This document shows, in pieces, positions 8,376 to 15,631 of a stretch of DNA of 64,000 nt. The stretch is from Oscillospiraceae bacterium. Lineage in GTDB: Bacteria; Bacillota; Clostridia; Oscillospirales; Ruminococcaceae. Where the stretch lies: positions 281,135-345,134 of the forward strand of contig JAIHAL010000003.1 of the NCBI GenBank assembly GCA_020054675.1. The letters run 5' to 3'. How positions within the stretch are numbered: position 1 is the stretch's first letter; each line of letters starts with the position of its first letter. Made by a program: the position numbers and the translations under genes. The notes beneath the pieces were generated by a model. The model was not told the DNA's origin and made no database searches. It worked only from the letters and a program-made list of their open reading frames with translations.

Positions 8376-9203
8376 ATGACAGATTTTCATTTCCCGGAAA
8401 AAAATGCAGGATATACGCAGACCGAAGAAAAAATAATTGATTATTTTTATCAAAATATAAACTTGATACCGTTTTTATCAATAGGAACAATTTCAGAAAA
8501 ACTTGGCGTAAGCGAAGCAACTCTTTCACGCTTTGCAAAAAATGCCGGATTTAAAAGCTTTAAAGATCTGAAAGCGGCAATTGCCGAAAAATACGAAACT
8601 CCCGCCGAAAAAATAACCGGAACCCTTGCCGAAAAATCAGGGATTTTTGAAATGCTTGAATATCAAAGATACTGCATTGAAAAAACTATGCTCCATCTTT
8701 CTGAAAGTGAAGTAAAAAAAGCAGTCGATAAAATTGCTGCGGCCCGAACCGTTTATATTTACGGAAAAGGCGCGAGCTTTGCTCTTGCGGAACTTTTTTC
8801 TTTCAGGCTTTCAAGGCTTGGGAAAATGACAAAAATACTCCCATCAGGCGGTTCGGAGCTTTTTGAGGGACTTGTTCATGCCAAAGAAGGAGATTTGGCT
8901 TTAATATTCGGCTTTCAAAAAATCCCGCGTGAAGCAAAAGTAATTCTTGAACATTCAAAAACAGCCGGATTTAAAACTATACTTATAAGCGGAATGCTTT
9001 TCAATGACCAAAACAAGCATGCTGACATAAATCTTTTCGTTTATCGCGGGGAGCCGAAGGAATATCACTCAATGGCGGCCCCGGCAGCCCTTATAGATGC
9101 AATAACAGTGCTCTTAGCCAAATCCCTTGGCGATGCGGCTATGGAAAATCTTGCGAACCTCTATAATTTAAAAGAAAAGTACAAAGAAGAAATCCCAAGA
9201 TAA
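8376..9203 (+). CDS. RpiR-family transcriptional regulator (HTH + SIS)
   Basis: 275 residues. An N-terminal RpiR helix-turn-helix (about 10-75, with GTISEKLGVSEATLSRFAKNAGFKSFKDLK) is joined to a C-terminal SIS domain (about 115-245) that binds phosphosugars. Such proteins control sugar-phosphate or amino-sugar catabolism. Start at ATG 8376 with AAAGGAG nine bases ahead; the in-frame GTG at 8367 is within the ribosome site. It follows the GH5 gene but is separated from it by a terminator, so a regulatory link to GH5 is only suggested by position. Confidence 0.92.
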   Translation: MTDFHFPEKNAGYTQTEEKIIDYFYQNINLIPFLSIGTISEKLGVSEATLSRFAKNAGFKSFKDLKAAIAEKYETPAEKITGTLAEKSGIFEMLEYQRYCIEKTMLHLSESEVKKAVDKIAAARTVYIYGKGASFALAELFSFRLSRLGKMTKILPSGGSELFEGLVHAKEGDLALIFGFQKIPREAKVILEHSKTAGFKTILISGMLFNDQNKHADINLFVYRGEPKEYHSMAAPAALIDAITVLLAKSLGDAAMENLANLYNLKEKYKEEIPR

Positions 9204-9245
9204 AAATTACAATTTTATTACAGTTTTATTGTAAATATTGCAAAC

Positions 9246-9291
9246 GCCTCCGAAGTGTTGTAAAATTAAGGCATCCGGAGGCTTTTATTTT
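9246..9291 (+). terminator. Terminator after RpiR gene
   Basis: GCCTCCG (9246-9252) pairs with CGGAGGC (9276-9282) across a 23-base loop, followed by TTTTATTTTTT. Confidence 0.6.
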
Positions 9292-9316
9292 TTATATTTT
9301 GAAAGGAGAATTTTTA

Positions 9317-9835
9317 ATGTTTAAGACTTTTTCAAAATTTATTGCGGCAGCAATTGCCTGCACATTTTTTGCCATTATGTTCATCGGATGCGATTTTAAA
9401 AGCGCTTTTGCAGATAAAACCATTAGTGCCTCAACCGAAGCCGAGAAACCAAACGAACAATCAAGCAGTGCTGATGATGCCGTTAATGCCAAAATCACTG
9501 GCTCTTTTTGCGCAACCGTACGCTGGGTAGGGCCGGACTACTGTTTGGATGATTCCACCCCAAACACGGTAATGCTGACTCTCTTCCAATCGGCTCCTTT
9601 TTTAATATTTCCCGGCGAGGAAGCAGCCTCTAAATTGGAAGTCGGAAAAACATATTATTTTGAAATTGAAGATACCCCAATTGGCAGCATCCCGAAATCC
9701 GAATTTGACAAAGGGGTAATTACAGAAAAAGCTTTTGTGTTATATCCTATAAAAATCAAAGCATTTAGGCTTGCAAAAGAAGATGAAATGGGACTTAATT
9801 CACCAAATTTAAAGTATGAGATTCAAAAAAATTAA
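9317..9835 (+). CDS. Putative exported lipoprotein, unknown
   Basis: 172 residues. N-terminal Lys, a hydrophobic stretch (about 8-25) and the lipobox-like sequence MFIGC indicate a lipoprotein signal; a Ser/Glu-rich linker (about 40-60) follows, then a compact domain of about 110 residues rich in beta-type sequence (FCATVRWVGPDYCLDDSTP..., GKTYYFEIEDTPIG). The layout resembles small surface lipoproteins with an OB- or DUF4352-like domain, but I do not recognise the family. ATG at 9317 follows AAAGGAG. It is bounded by terminators on both sides, hence monocistronic. Confidence 0.7.
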   Translation: MFKTFSKFIAAAIACTFFAIMFIGCDFKSAFADKTISASTEAEKPNEQSSSADDAVNAKITGSFCATVRWVGPDYCLDDSTPNTVMLTLFQSAPFLIFPGEEAASKLEVGKTYYFEIEDTPIGSIPKSEFDKGVITEKAFVLYPIKIKAFRLAKEDEMGLNSPNLKYEIQKN

Positions 9836-9871
9836 AAACACTTATATATTATCAAATAATTTTTATAATAT

Positions 9872-9915
9872 AAAAAATGCTCCGGCACACATTTTATGTA
9901 CTGAAGCATTTTTAT
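9872..9915 (+). terminator. Probable terminator after exported lipoprotein
   Basis: AAAAAATGCT and AGCATTTTT arms with a 25-base internal part that can pair further. Confidence 0.55.
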
Positions 9916-9944
9916 AATGAACCAAATGCGTCTTGTTAATATTA

Positions 9945-10164
9945 AGAAACATCTGATTTAAAGAATTATTCACACCAGCCGAGAAGAAATATGGTATAAT
10001 TTGCATATTAATAAAAGAAAATGGCAGTTAATAATATGAAACAAGAAATATTTTATGGCATAAAATCACCTAAAAGACCGTTTTGTGCCCATAAAACTCC
10101 ATAAAAAACCATTTTATCTTTTTTAAAGGCTAAAATTAAGATGATTTATTTAGAGGTTCCTTAA
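9945..10164 (+). mobile_element. Short insertion-sequence remnant (MITE-like), about 220 bp
   Basis: Bases 9945-10045 are nearly the same as 63901-64000: 27 consecutive identical bases (from 9954), a shared GAAATATGGTATAATTT segment with a -10 box, and the same ATGAAACAAG start. The left end AAGAAACATCT and the inverted right end (reading AAGGAACCTCT from 10164 leftward) form imperfect terminal inverted repeats, each flanked by TTAA (9942-9945 and 10161-10164), a possible 4-bp target duplication. The transposase frame begins at 10036 but stops after 22 codons at 10104. This is an internally deleted, non-autonomous derivative of the element at the right end of the window. The family is not assigned. 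Confidence 0.75.
10036..10104 (+). pseudogene. Transposase N-terminal fragment (22 codons)
   Basis: The ATGAAACAAG start, with the same upstream promoter-like TATAAT as the copy at 63991, runs only 22 codons before TAA. It is the decayed start of the insertion-sequence transposase. Confidence 0.55.
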
Positions 10165-10188
10165 ATTTTTATTTGGAGATGATGTTAA

Positions 10189-10479
10189 ATGTCAAGCATT
10201 AAAAATTTATTAAATCCACCGATTGAAATTGTCCAAGGCATTGAAAAACTAAATGCTCTGGAAAAAGAACATCCTGTATATATACCACTTCCCAAAGTCG
10301 CTGCGTTTTTAGGAGCGAATGCAGAGGGCTTAAGGAATAGCATTGAAAAAGGTCAATGTCCATTCGGCATTGGCTGGAAAAAGAGCAATTATGGAAACAA
10401 AGCGTTTAAAATACCAACAGTTACATTTTACCTTTGGTATACGCAAGCTGCTTGTTTCAGACAAAATTATTGTGATTGA
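10189..10479 (+). CDS. Small hypothetical protein (96 aa)
   Basis: 96 residues, basic, no signal peptide. The middle part (PLPKVAAFLGANAEGLRNSIEKGQCPFGIGW) reads like a helix-turn-helix or excisionase-like fold that scans DNA, typical of small phage or mobile-element proteins in clostridia, but no firm family can be named. The start has GGAGATG upstream. It begins only 24 bases after the right end of the insertion-sequence remnant and overlaps the convergent VanY gene by 13 bases at the 3' end; no terminator separates them. It may be a leftover of a mobile element. Confidence 0.6.
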   Translation: MSSIKNLLNPPIEIVQGIEKLNALEKEHPVYIPLPKVAAFLGANAEGLRNSIEKGQCPFGIGWKKSNYGNKAFKIPTVTFYLWYTQAACFRQNYCD

Positions 10480-11393
10480 CCTGCTTTTTGCTGTTCTATG
10501 TATTCTTCAAGACATAATCCGCTGTCTTTAATTTTTTTAGCATGATACAGCCCGACAAAACGATAGTGCCAAGGCTCGTAATTTATTCCGGTTATGTCGG
10601 TTTTATCTTTGGGATAGCGCAAAATAAAGCCGTACTTGTATGCATTTTCGCTTAACCATGCAAAAGCTTTGGTGTTTTCAAATTTTTCAGAAAGCGACGG
10701 GCATTCGTCCGACAAAACGTCCGCGGCAAGGCCTGTGGCATGTTCGCTTTGTCCCGGAATTGCAACATTTTTTGCAGTCATTGCATATGCATCTTCATAG
10801 CTGTATCCTTGCGCCTGATAGGATTTTACGTCGCTGTCAAAAATAGCCTTTTGCTTTTCATAACTGCGGTATGCAGAGCAAATGATTAAAGAAATACCGT
10901 CTTTTTTTGCATCTGAAATCATTTGTATCATATAATCGGCAATGCGGCGGTCCATTTTAAACTTCATGTAGCTTTCATAAACCGTTTTGGTTTCTATTGA
11001 ATAATCCTGCGGCAGGGGATTGTTTTGGTTTACCAGAAACAGCGCCCATTCGTGATCTATTTCTCCGTTTTCCGGCAGCGATAAATCGACTGTTGTTTGG
11101 GTCGTTGTGGAAGCCGCAGATATTTCCGCCTTGCTTTTTTGAGTGGTTTCTGCGGTGGATTGGGATGTTTGAGCGCTTGTTATGGAAGCTGAAGTTGTAG
11201 TTGTAGTTGATTCGGATGGCACAGTTTCATTGCTTGCCGCTTTTGTGCTTGTTGTTTCTCTTGAAGCAGGGGAAGTATCCGCCGAAGTTTCTGCAACGGA
11301 AACTTGGGTTGTTTCAATTTTTGTGCATGCCTGCATAAAAAATGCAGATATTAAAAAACAGGCTAAAACAAGCCGTTTTACTTTCTTGTTCAT
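10467..11393 (-). CDS. VanY-type D-Ala-D-Ala carboxypeptidase lipoprotein (M15B)
   Basis: 308 residues. Lipobox FMQAC with Cys23, then a Thr/Ser/Glu-rich linker (about 24-105), then an M15B zinc peptidase domain. Zinc and catalytic residues are visible: SAYRSYEKQ (173-181), H218 and D225 in SEHATGLAAD, and E273/H276 in NYEPWHYRFVG. It trims the terminal D-Ala of peptidoglycan stems outside the membrane. There is no vanRS, vanHAX or other resistance gene nearby, so this is a wall-maintenance enzyme rather than a glycopeptide resistance determinant. Start ATG follows AAAGGA. Confidence 0.92.
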   Translation of the reverse strand: MNKKVKRLVLACFLISAFFMQACTKIETTQVSVAETSADTSPASRETTSTKAASNETVPSESTTTTTSASITSAQTSQSTAETTQKSKAEISAASTTTQTTVDLSLPENGEIDHEWALFLVNQNNPLPQDYSIETKTVYESYMKFKMDRRIADYMIQMISDAKKDGISLIICSAYRSYEKQKAIFDSDVKSYQAQGYSYEDAYAMTAKNVAIPGQSEHATGLAADVLSDECPSLSEKFENTKAFAWLSENAYKYGFILRYPKDKTDITGINYEPWHYRFVGLYHAKKIKDSGLCLEEYIEQQKAGQSQ

Positions 11394-11484
11394 TTTATCG
11401 GTCCTTTTGCGTGGAATATTTCCAGTTTTTTATATTGTAGTACTGTATTTTACAAATGTCAACAATATTATAATATTTTCTATA

Positions 11485-11527
11485 AAAACATCCCCGGCCC
11501 ACATTTAAGTGAATCGGGGATGTTTTT
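11485..11527. terminator. Terminator of chemoreceptor gene
   Basis: CATCCCCG and CGGGGATG arms with flanking A and T runs; it acts on the minus strand to end the chemoreceptor transcript and may act on both strands. Confidence 0.82.
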
Positions 11528-13286
11528 AATATTTATCAAACTGAAATTCCATATCCGGTTTTTTAATGCTTGAATAATCGTAATCAAGATTTATTTGAGG
11601 GGATGCGGTTTCATTTTCGTAATTTTTCAACTTAAATGTTGATATTTGCTCTTTGAGTATGTTTGCCTGTGAGGAAAGCTCTTCGCTGGAAGCGGCGCTT
11701 TCTTCGGCTGTTGCGGAATTTGTCTGCACAACGGCAGAAATTTGCTCTATGCCGCGGTTGATTTGTTCGATGGCCTCTGCCTGTTCGGCGGAAGCTTTTG
11801 AAATATCCTCCATTGCCTTGGAAACAAGCGTTGTCTTTTCTTCGATTTCCGAAAGGGAAGAAGCGGTTTTTTCGGCAATTTGCGAGCCGTTTCTGACGAT
11901 TTGGATGGAATTTTCAATAAGTGATGTCGTCTGCTTTGCCGCATCGGCACTTTTGGAGGCAAGATTTCTAACTTCATCGGCAACCACTGCAAAACCTTTG
12001 CCTGCGGCTCCGGCACGTGCTGCCTCAACCGCCGCATTAAGCGCCAAAATGTTGGTCTGGAAGGCAATATCGTCTATAACCTTGATTATCTTTGATATTT
12101 CGTTTGATGAATTGTCTATTTCTGACATTGCGGAAAGCATGCTGCGCATTTGCTCCATTCCGCGTGCAACTTCTTCGCCGGCATCATTTGCATACTGTGC
12201 GGCAAGGGAAACATTCTTTGCGTTTCCGTTAATTTTAGATGAAATCTGCATAATTGATGCTGAAAGCTCCTCAATTGAGCTTGCCTGTTCGGTTGAGCCC
12301 TGCGACAGCGACTGTGCTCCGCCGGATACCTGTTGTGCCCCAAGCGAAACCTGTTCGGCGGCGCGGTTTATTTCGGAAAACATATTGTTAAGCTGCTCCA
12401 CCGTGCCCTTTAATGCTATGCCCATTGTATCTTTTTCGGAACGCGGAGTGACTTCAATGCTTAAATCACCGCGTGCGAGCGCCAGCACTACCGAAACCTG
12501 CTCCTTTATTCCGGCAATCATTCTGCCGAATGCTTCCGCGAGCATTCCGGTTTCGTCGCGGCTTTCAACTTCTACTGCTATATCCGTATTTCCAAGGGCA
12601 ATTTCATTTGCCGCATCAACCATTTGGTTGATTGGCTTGCTGATTATCCTTGAAATGTATCTTGCCAAAAGTATTGAGGCCAAAAGTCCCAAAACAACCA
12701 CACTGGAAAGTACTATTGAAAGGACTATGAAAAGCCTGTCGTTTGAATCGCTTGTGGCCTTTGCGTTTTTAAATCTGTTGTCAAGGCATTGATGGAAGTT
12801 TTCAAGCATTTTGTTGTAAGATTCCCCCATTGCCTGCCCTGCTTTGTTTGCCTCACTTGCTTTGCCTTGTTTTGCAAGCTCAAATATTTCTTTGGCTGCC
12901 GGTATGAAAGTGTTGTTGACAATTTCGTCGGCCTCTTCATACAAAGCCTTTGATGAAGCTGTAACTATACTTGATTTGTAATTTTCATATGACTGTGCAT
13001 ATGCTTCTGTAAGTTTATTGAAATCTTCTTCAAATGATTTTATAAGCTCTTCGTTTCCGGCATTTCCTATTGCAATCCTTAAATCAGCGTCCATTTTGTA
13101 AATGTTCTCGATTACGCTGAACATATCATTCAGCGGCAGGGTTTGTTTTTCATAGAGTTTAGTATCTGCGGCATCCATTGCAAACAGTCCGCCTATGCCG
13201 ACCGCGCCGATAATTGTTGCGATAATAGATATCACCAAAAATCCTGCGGCAAGCTTTTTTGAAATTTTCATGTCTTTGAGTTTCAT
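11526..13286 (-). CDS. Methyl-accepting chemotaxis protein
   Basis: 586 residues. Membrane helix 1 at about 11-35, a helical periplasmic-type 4HB sensor (about 36-184), membrane helix 2 at 185-209, HAMP domain (210-265), then the cytoplasmic coiled-coil signalling domain (about 300-545). The conserved hairpin tip [20 protein letters not shown] and [15 protein letters not shown] bind CheA/CheW. The C-terminus lacks a CheR-tethering pentapeptide. It signals to the flagellar motor, but no flagellar or che gene lies in the window. ATG at 13286 follows GGAGGA. Its leader carries a striking hairpin. Ligand unknown. Confidence 0.95.
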   Translation of the reverse strand: MKLKDMKISKKLAAGFLVISIIATIIGAVGIGGLFAMDAADTKLYEKQTLPLNDMFSVIENIYKMDADLRIAIGNAGNEELIKSFEEDFNKLTEAYAQSYENYKSSIVTASSKALYEEADEIVNNTFIPAAKEIFELAKQGKASEANKAGQAMGESYNKMLENFHQCLDNRFKNAKATSDSNDRLFIVLSIVLSSVVVLGLLASILLARYISRIISKPINQMVDAANEIALGNTDIAVEVESRDETGMLAEAFGRMIAGIKEQVSVVLALARGDLSIEVTPRSEKDTMGIALKGTVEQLNNMFSEINRAAEQVSLGAQQVSGGAQSLSQGSTEQASSIEELSASIMQISSKINGNAKNVSLAAQYANDAGEEVARGMEQMRSMLSAMSEIDNSSNEISKIIKVIDDIAFQTNILALNAAVEAARAGAAGKGFAVVADEVRNLASKSADAAKQTTSLIENSIQIVRNGSQIAEKTASSLSEIEEKTTLVSKAMEDISKASAEQAEAIEQINRGIEQISAVVQTNSATAEESAASSEELSSQANILKEQISTFKLKNYENETASPQINLDYDYSSIKKPDMEFQFDKY

Positions 13287-13341
13287 ATAAATTCCTCCAT
13301 TTAATGTCTTTTGGATTTTAAGGCCGGAAACAAAAATCCCA

Positions 13342-13380
13342 GAACAACAGCCATGACGCTATGCGTCATGGCTGTTGTTC
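13342..13380. repeat. 39-base near-perfect palindrome in the chemoreceptor leader
   Basis: Two 18-base arms (13342-13359 and 13363-13380) pair perfectly around a 3-base loop; the arm begins GAACAACAGCCATGACGC. It lies between the chemoreceptor promoter and its start codon on the minus strand, 56 bases before the ATG. A TTTTT run follows five bases after the stem on either strand, so it could be an attenuator or bidirectional terminator; it is also long enough for RNase III cleavage. Confidence 0.8.
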
Positions 13381-13406
13381 AGAGGTTTTTCAGCTAAGGT
13401 AAACAA

Positions 13407-13435
13407 AGTATAGGACAACTTAAATTTCATAGCAA
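13407..13435 (-). promoter_or_regulatory. Promoter of the chemoreceptor gene
   Basis: On the minus strand TTGCTA (13435-13430), 17 bases, TATACT (13412-13407). Transcription would start near 13400 and include the palindrome at 13342-13380. Confidence 0.6.
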
Positions 13436-13786
13436 ATGGCCATGTTTTTAAGTATTAAACTGAGTTTATTTGAAAGGCGTTTCATTTTGTTTTTCAAGGT
13501 GCATTACGACAAATTTTTATAAAATTCAATAAAAAGCGACTGTAAAACAGCAAAAAAAATAAAGTATTTTAATACATATTACACTTTGCCCTTGCTTTTT
13601 AAGAATGATTTTTGCAAATATTTTTGCAAAAATTATTTTATTGCCTGTTGTTGCATAATTATAACAATGGTATAATTAAAATGAGTTTTTATATCCAAAA
13701 TATTCATTTTTTATAAGTATTAATTGCTAAAACTTTGAGATGATAGAATTAAAATAATTTTTGTTTTTTATTTTTGTCAAACATAT
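13436..13786. other. AT-rich intergenic region, no gene seen
   Basis: About 350 bases between the divergent chemoreceptor and XRE promoters. Both strands contain many stops and no open frame with a ribosome site. I looked for a cyclic-di-GMP riboswitch, common before chemoreceptors, and did not find its core sequence. Confidence 0.5.
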
Positions 13787-13835
13787 TATAATTGGAAATT
13801 TCCAAAATGTCAATAGAAAATTTGGAATTTTCCAA
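13787..13835 (+). promoter_or_regulatory. XRE promoter -10 with two palindromic operators
   Basis: TATAAT (13787-13792) abuts the perfect palindrome TTGGAAATTTCCAA (13792-13805); a second, nearly perfect copy TTGGAATTTTCCAA is at 13822-13835. Their centres are 30 bp apart, about three helical turns. The placement over the promoter and leader of the XRE gene fits an autoregulatory repressor. Confidence 0.7.
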
Positions 13836-13853
13836 AAAAGAGAGGATAAAATT

Positions 13854-14168
13854 ATGATTTGCCGCATACAGTATCTTATGGAACAAAATAATATAACTTC
13901 CTCTAAACTTTGTTCAGATTTGGGACTTGCAAAAAGCTCGATAACCGATTGGAAAAAAGGAAAGGCAAAACCGTCTGTGGAAGCCTTGATTAAAATAAGC
14001 AGATATTTTAATGTTTCACTTGATTGGCTTATAACGGGAAAAGAATATGAAAAAAAAATTTCCGATGAAGAGTTGGAAATTTTAGAAATATACAATCGGT
14101 TGGATTCTGAAAAAAAAGCGGAGGCTCGCGGATTTATCAAAGGACTTTTAGCGGCGAAAACGTTTTAA
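13854..14168 (+). CDS. XRE-family (HTH_3) repressor, small
   Basis: 104 residues. The N-terminal HTH_3 domain (about 3-60) reads MEQNNITSSKLCSDLGLAKSSITDWKKGKAKPSVEALIKISRYFNVSLDWLITG, the standard cro/CI-type fold; a short acidic, helical C-terminal tail follows (65-104) and probably dimerises. ATG at 13854 follows AGAGAGGA. Two palindromic operators lie directly upstream, so it most likely represses itself. No phage genes are seen around it; two tRNA-Gln genes lie convergent downstream, a frequent integration spot. The wider regulon is unknown. Confidence 0.88.
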   Translation: MICRIQYLMEQNNITSSKLCSDLGLAKSSITDWKKGKAKPSVEALIKISRYFNVSLDWLITGKEYEKKISDEELEILEIYNRLDSEKKAEARGFIKGLLAAKTF

Positions 14169-14231
14169 AAAAAGGGTGAAATTTAAATCATGCATATTTT
14201 CATTTATTTTTACAAAAAAGAATAAAAAAAC

Positions 14232-14267
14232 AAAAATCCATCCTGTAAAATACAAGATGGATTTTTT
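14232..14267. terminator. Bidirectional terminator (XRE gene / tRNA-Gln pair)
   Basis: AAAAATCCATC and GATGGATTTTTT arms. On the minus strand the stem is followed by a long T-run, ending the tRNA-Gln transcript; on the plus strand it ends the XRE gene. Confidence 0.85.
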
Positions 14268-14278
14268 ATCATTAACAT

Positions 14279-14354
14279 TGGCTGGGGTGCTAGGATTCGA
14301 ACCTAGGGAATGGTGGAGTCAGAGTCCACTGCCTTACCGCTTGGCGACACCCCA
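14279..14354 (-). tRNA. tRNA-Gln (anticodon CTG)
   Basis: 76 nt with encoded CCA. Acceptor TGGGGTG pairs with CACCCCA; anticodon loop CTCTGAC gives CTG. It is the second gene of a two-tRNA transcript with the next entry, nine bases apart. Confidence 0.95.
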
Positions 14355-14363
14355 ATGTTTTTT

Positions 14364-14439
14364 TGGTTGGGATAGATGGATTCGAACCATCGGAATGACG
14401 GAGTCAAAGTCCGTTGCCTTACCTCTTGGCTATATCCCA
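14364..14439 (-). tRNA. tRNA-Gln (anticodon TTG)
   Basis: 76 nt with encoded CCA. Acceptor TGGGATA pairs with TATCCCA; anticodon loop CTTTGAC gives TTG. First gene of the tandem pair, so the two together read both Gln codons. Confidence 0.95.
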
Positions 14440-14487
14440 TCATAGTTCCTTATCGGCAGCACGGACTCCCATCGCTGCGACTTGTAT

Positions 14488-14516
14488 ATTATATCAAAAC
14501 AGAAGGATGAATTCAA
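14488..14516 (-). promoter_or_regulatory. Promoter of the tRNA-Gln pair
   Basis: Minus strand TTGAAT (14516-14511), 17 bases, TATAAT (14493-14488), about 50 bases before the first tRNA. Confidence 0.75.
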
Positions 14517-14712
14517 GTATTTTTTAAAAAATAGTCAATATGCACATAACTGCCTTAAAATTTAAATTTATGAATATTAAATATGACGATATATAATATT
14601 TTAAGCAAAAATGTGTAAAATATAATTTGGCGTGAGTAAATTAAAGGAAAGCGTTAAAAAAAGGAATAAATTAAATATAATGAAATATATCTGTTAAAAT
14701 CAATAAAATCCC

Positions 14713-14741
14713 TTGACATTTGAGGAAATATGCCGTATTAT
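14713..14741 (+). promoter_or_regulatory. Promoter of the polyamine operon
   Basis: TTGACA (14713-14718), 17 bases, TATTAT (14736-14741). It starts transcription about 50 bases before speD. The stretch from 14517 to 14712 is AT-rich and shows no gene. Confidence 0.75.
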
Positions 14742-14797
14742 TCAAGTGTTTGCAATTATTTTGCCGACAGGAAATTTTATTTTTGGGATTGGATGTG

Positions 14798-15616
14798 ATG
14801 ATAGGGTTGAACGATAAGCTCAAGCTTTACGGTTTTAACAACCTTACAAAAACACTTAGTTTTAACATTTACGATGTCTGCTACGCAAAGACCGAAAGGG
14901 AGCAGAAGGATTATATAAACTATATCGATGAGCAGTACAACAGCGACAGGCTTACAAAAATCCTCTGCGACGTAACTGAAATGATAGGTGCTCATGTGCT
15001 TAATATTTCTAAACAGGATTACGACCCTCAAGGGGCCAGCGTGAATCTGCTTATTTCGGAACGCAAGGTTACCGAGGATATGATAGACCGCTCATGCAAC
15101 CTTGGGAATTTTTCTTCGGTGCTTGAAAAGCGAGAAAGCCTTTTGGGACATCTTGACAAATCGCACCTTACGGTTCATACCTATCCCGAATTTCACCCTG
15201 ATAATGAAATAACCACTTTCAGGGTTGATATAGATGTTTCCACGTGCGGGAAAATATCCCCGCTTAACGTGCTGGATTATCTCATAGGCAGCTTTGATTC
15301 CGATATAATAACAATAGATTACCGCGTAAGGGGCTTTACAAGGGAGATAACCGGCAAAAAATGCTTTATCGACCATGACATTACTTCCATACAAAATTAT
15401 ATAGACCCAAAAACCTTGCTTAAATATGATGTTATGGATGTAAACGTGTACCAGTCGAACATTTTTCATACAAGAATGATGATAAAGGATATTGTGCTGC
15501 AAAATTATCTTTTCAATATTGACGCATATGAGCTTTCACCTAAAAGAAGGCTTGAAATTGTTGACAGCTTAAGGAAGGAAATGATAGAAATTTTCAGCGG
15601 CATGAATATATATTAG
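14798..15616 (+). CDS. speD: S-adenosylmethionine decarboxylase proenzyme (E. coli type)
   Basis: 272 residues, close to the 264 of the enterobacterial class, unlike the 125-residue Bacillus type. The self-cleavage site is K121-S122 in KSHLTVHTYPE, where Ser becomes the pyruvoyl cofactor, and C150 lies 28 residues further, the same spacing as the catalytic Ser/Cys pair of the E. coli enzyme. It makes decarboxylated SAM, the aminopropyl donor for spermidine. ATG 14798 (or the GTG just before it) follows GGATTGG; the upstream in-frame codons precede the transcription start. First gene of a speD-decarboxylase-speE operon. Confidence 0.93.
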   Translation: MIGLNDKLKLYGFNNLTKTLSFNIYDVCYAKTEREQKDYINYIDEQYNSDRLTKILCDVTEMIGAHVLNISKQDYDPQGASVNLLISERKVTEDMIDRSCNLGNFSSVLEKRESLLGHLDKSHLTVHTYPEFHPDNEITTFRVDIDVSTCGKISPLNVLDYLIGSFDSDIITIDYRVRGFTREITGKKCFIDHDITSIQNYIDPKTLLKYDVMDVNVYQSNIFHTRMMIKDIVLQNYLFNIDAYELSPKRRLEIVDSLRKEMIEIFSGMNIY

Positions 15617-15631
15617 GCGGGAGGAATGGAG

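Noticed and set aside
10467..11393. Vancomycin resistance (vanY) operon
   Set aside because: Only a VanY-type peptidase is present, with no vanHAX, vanRS or vanZ; it is a housekeeping lipoprotein.
11653..12792. 379-codon plus-strand frame across the chemoreceptor
   Set aside because: Antisense shadow of the chemoreceptor gene; its composition follows the helical heptads of the real protein and it lacks a ribosome site.
13290..13400. Cyclic-di-GMP riboswitch before the chemoreceptor
   Set aside because: The leader lacks the conserved GEMM core sequences; it consists mainly of a single long hairpin.
14176..14445. 89-codon plus-strand frame containing GFEPREWWSQSPLPYRLATP
   Set aside because: This well-known spurious peptide is the reverse complement of tRNA genes; the two tRNA-Gln genes on the minus strand account for it.
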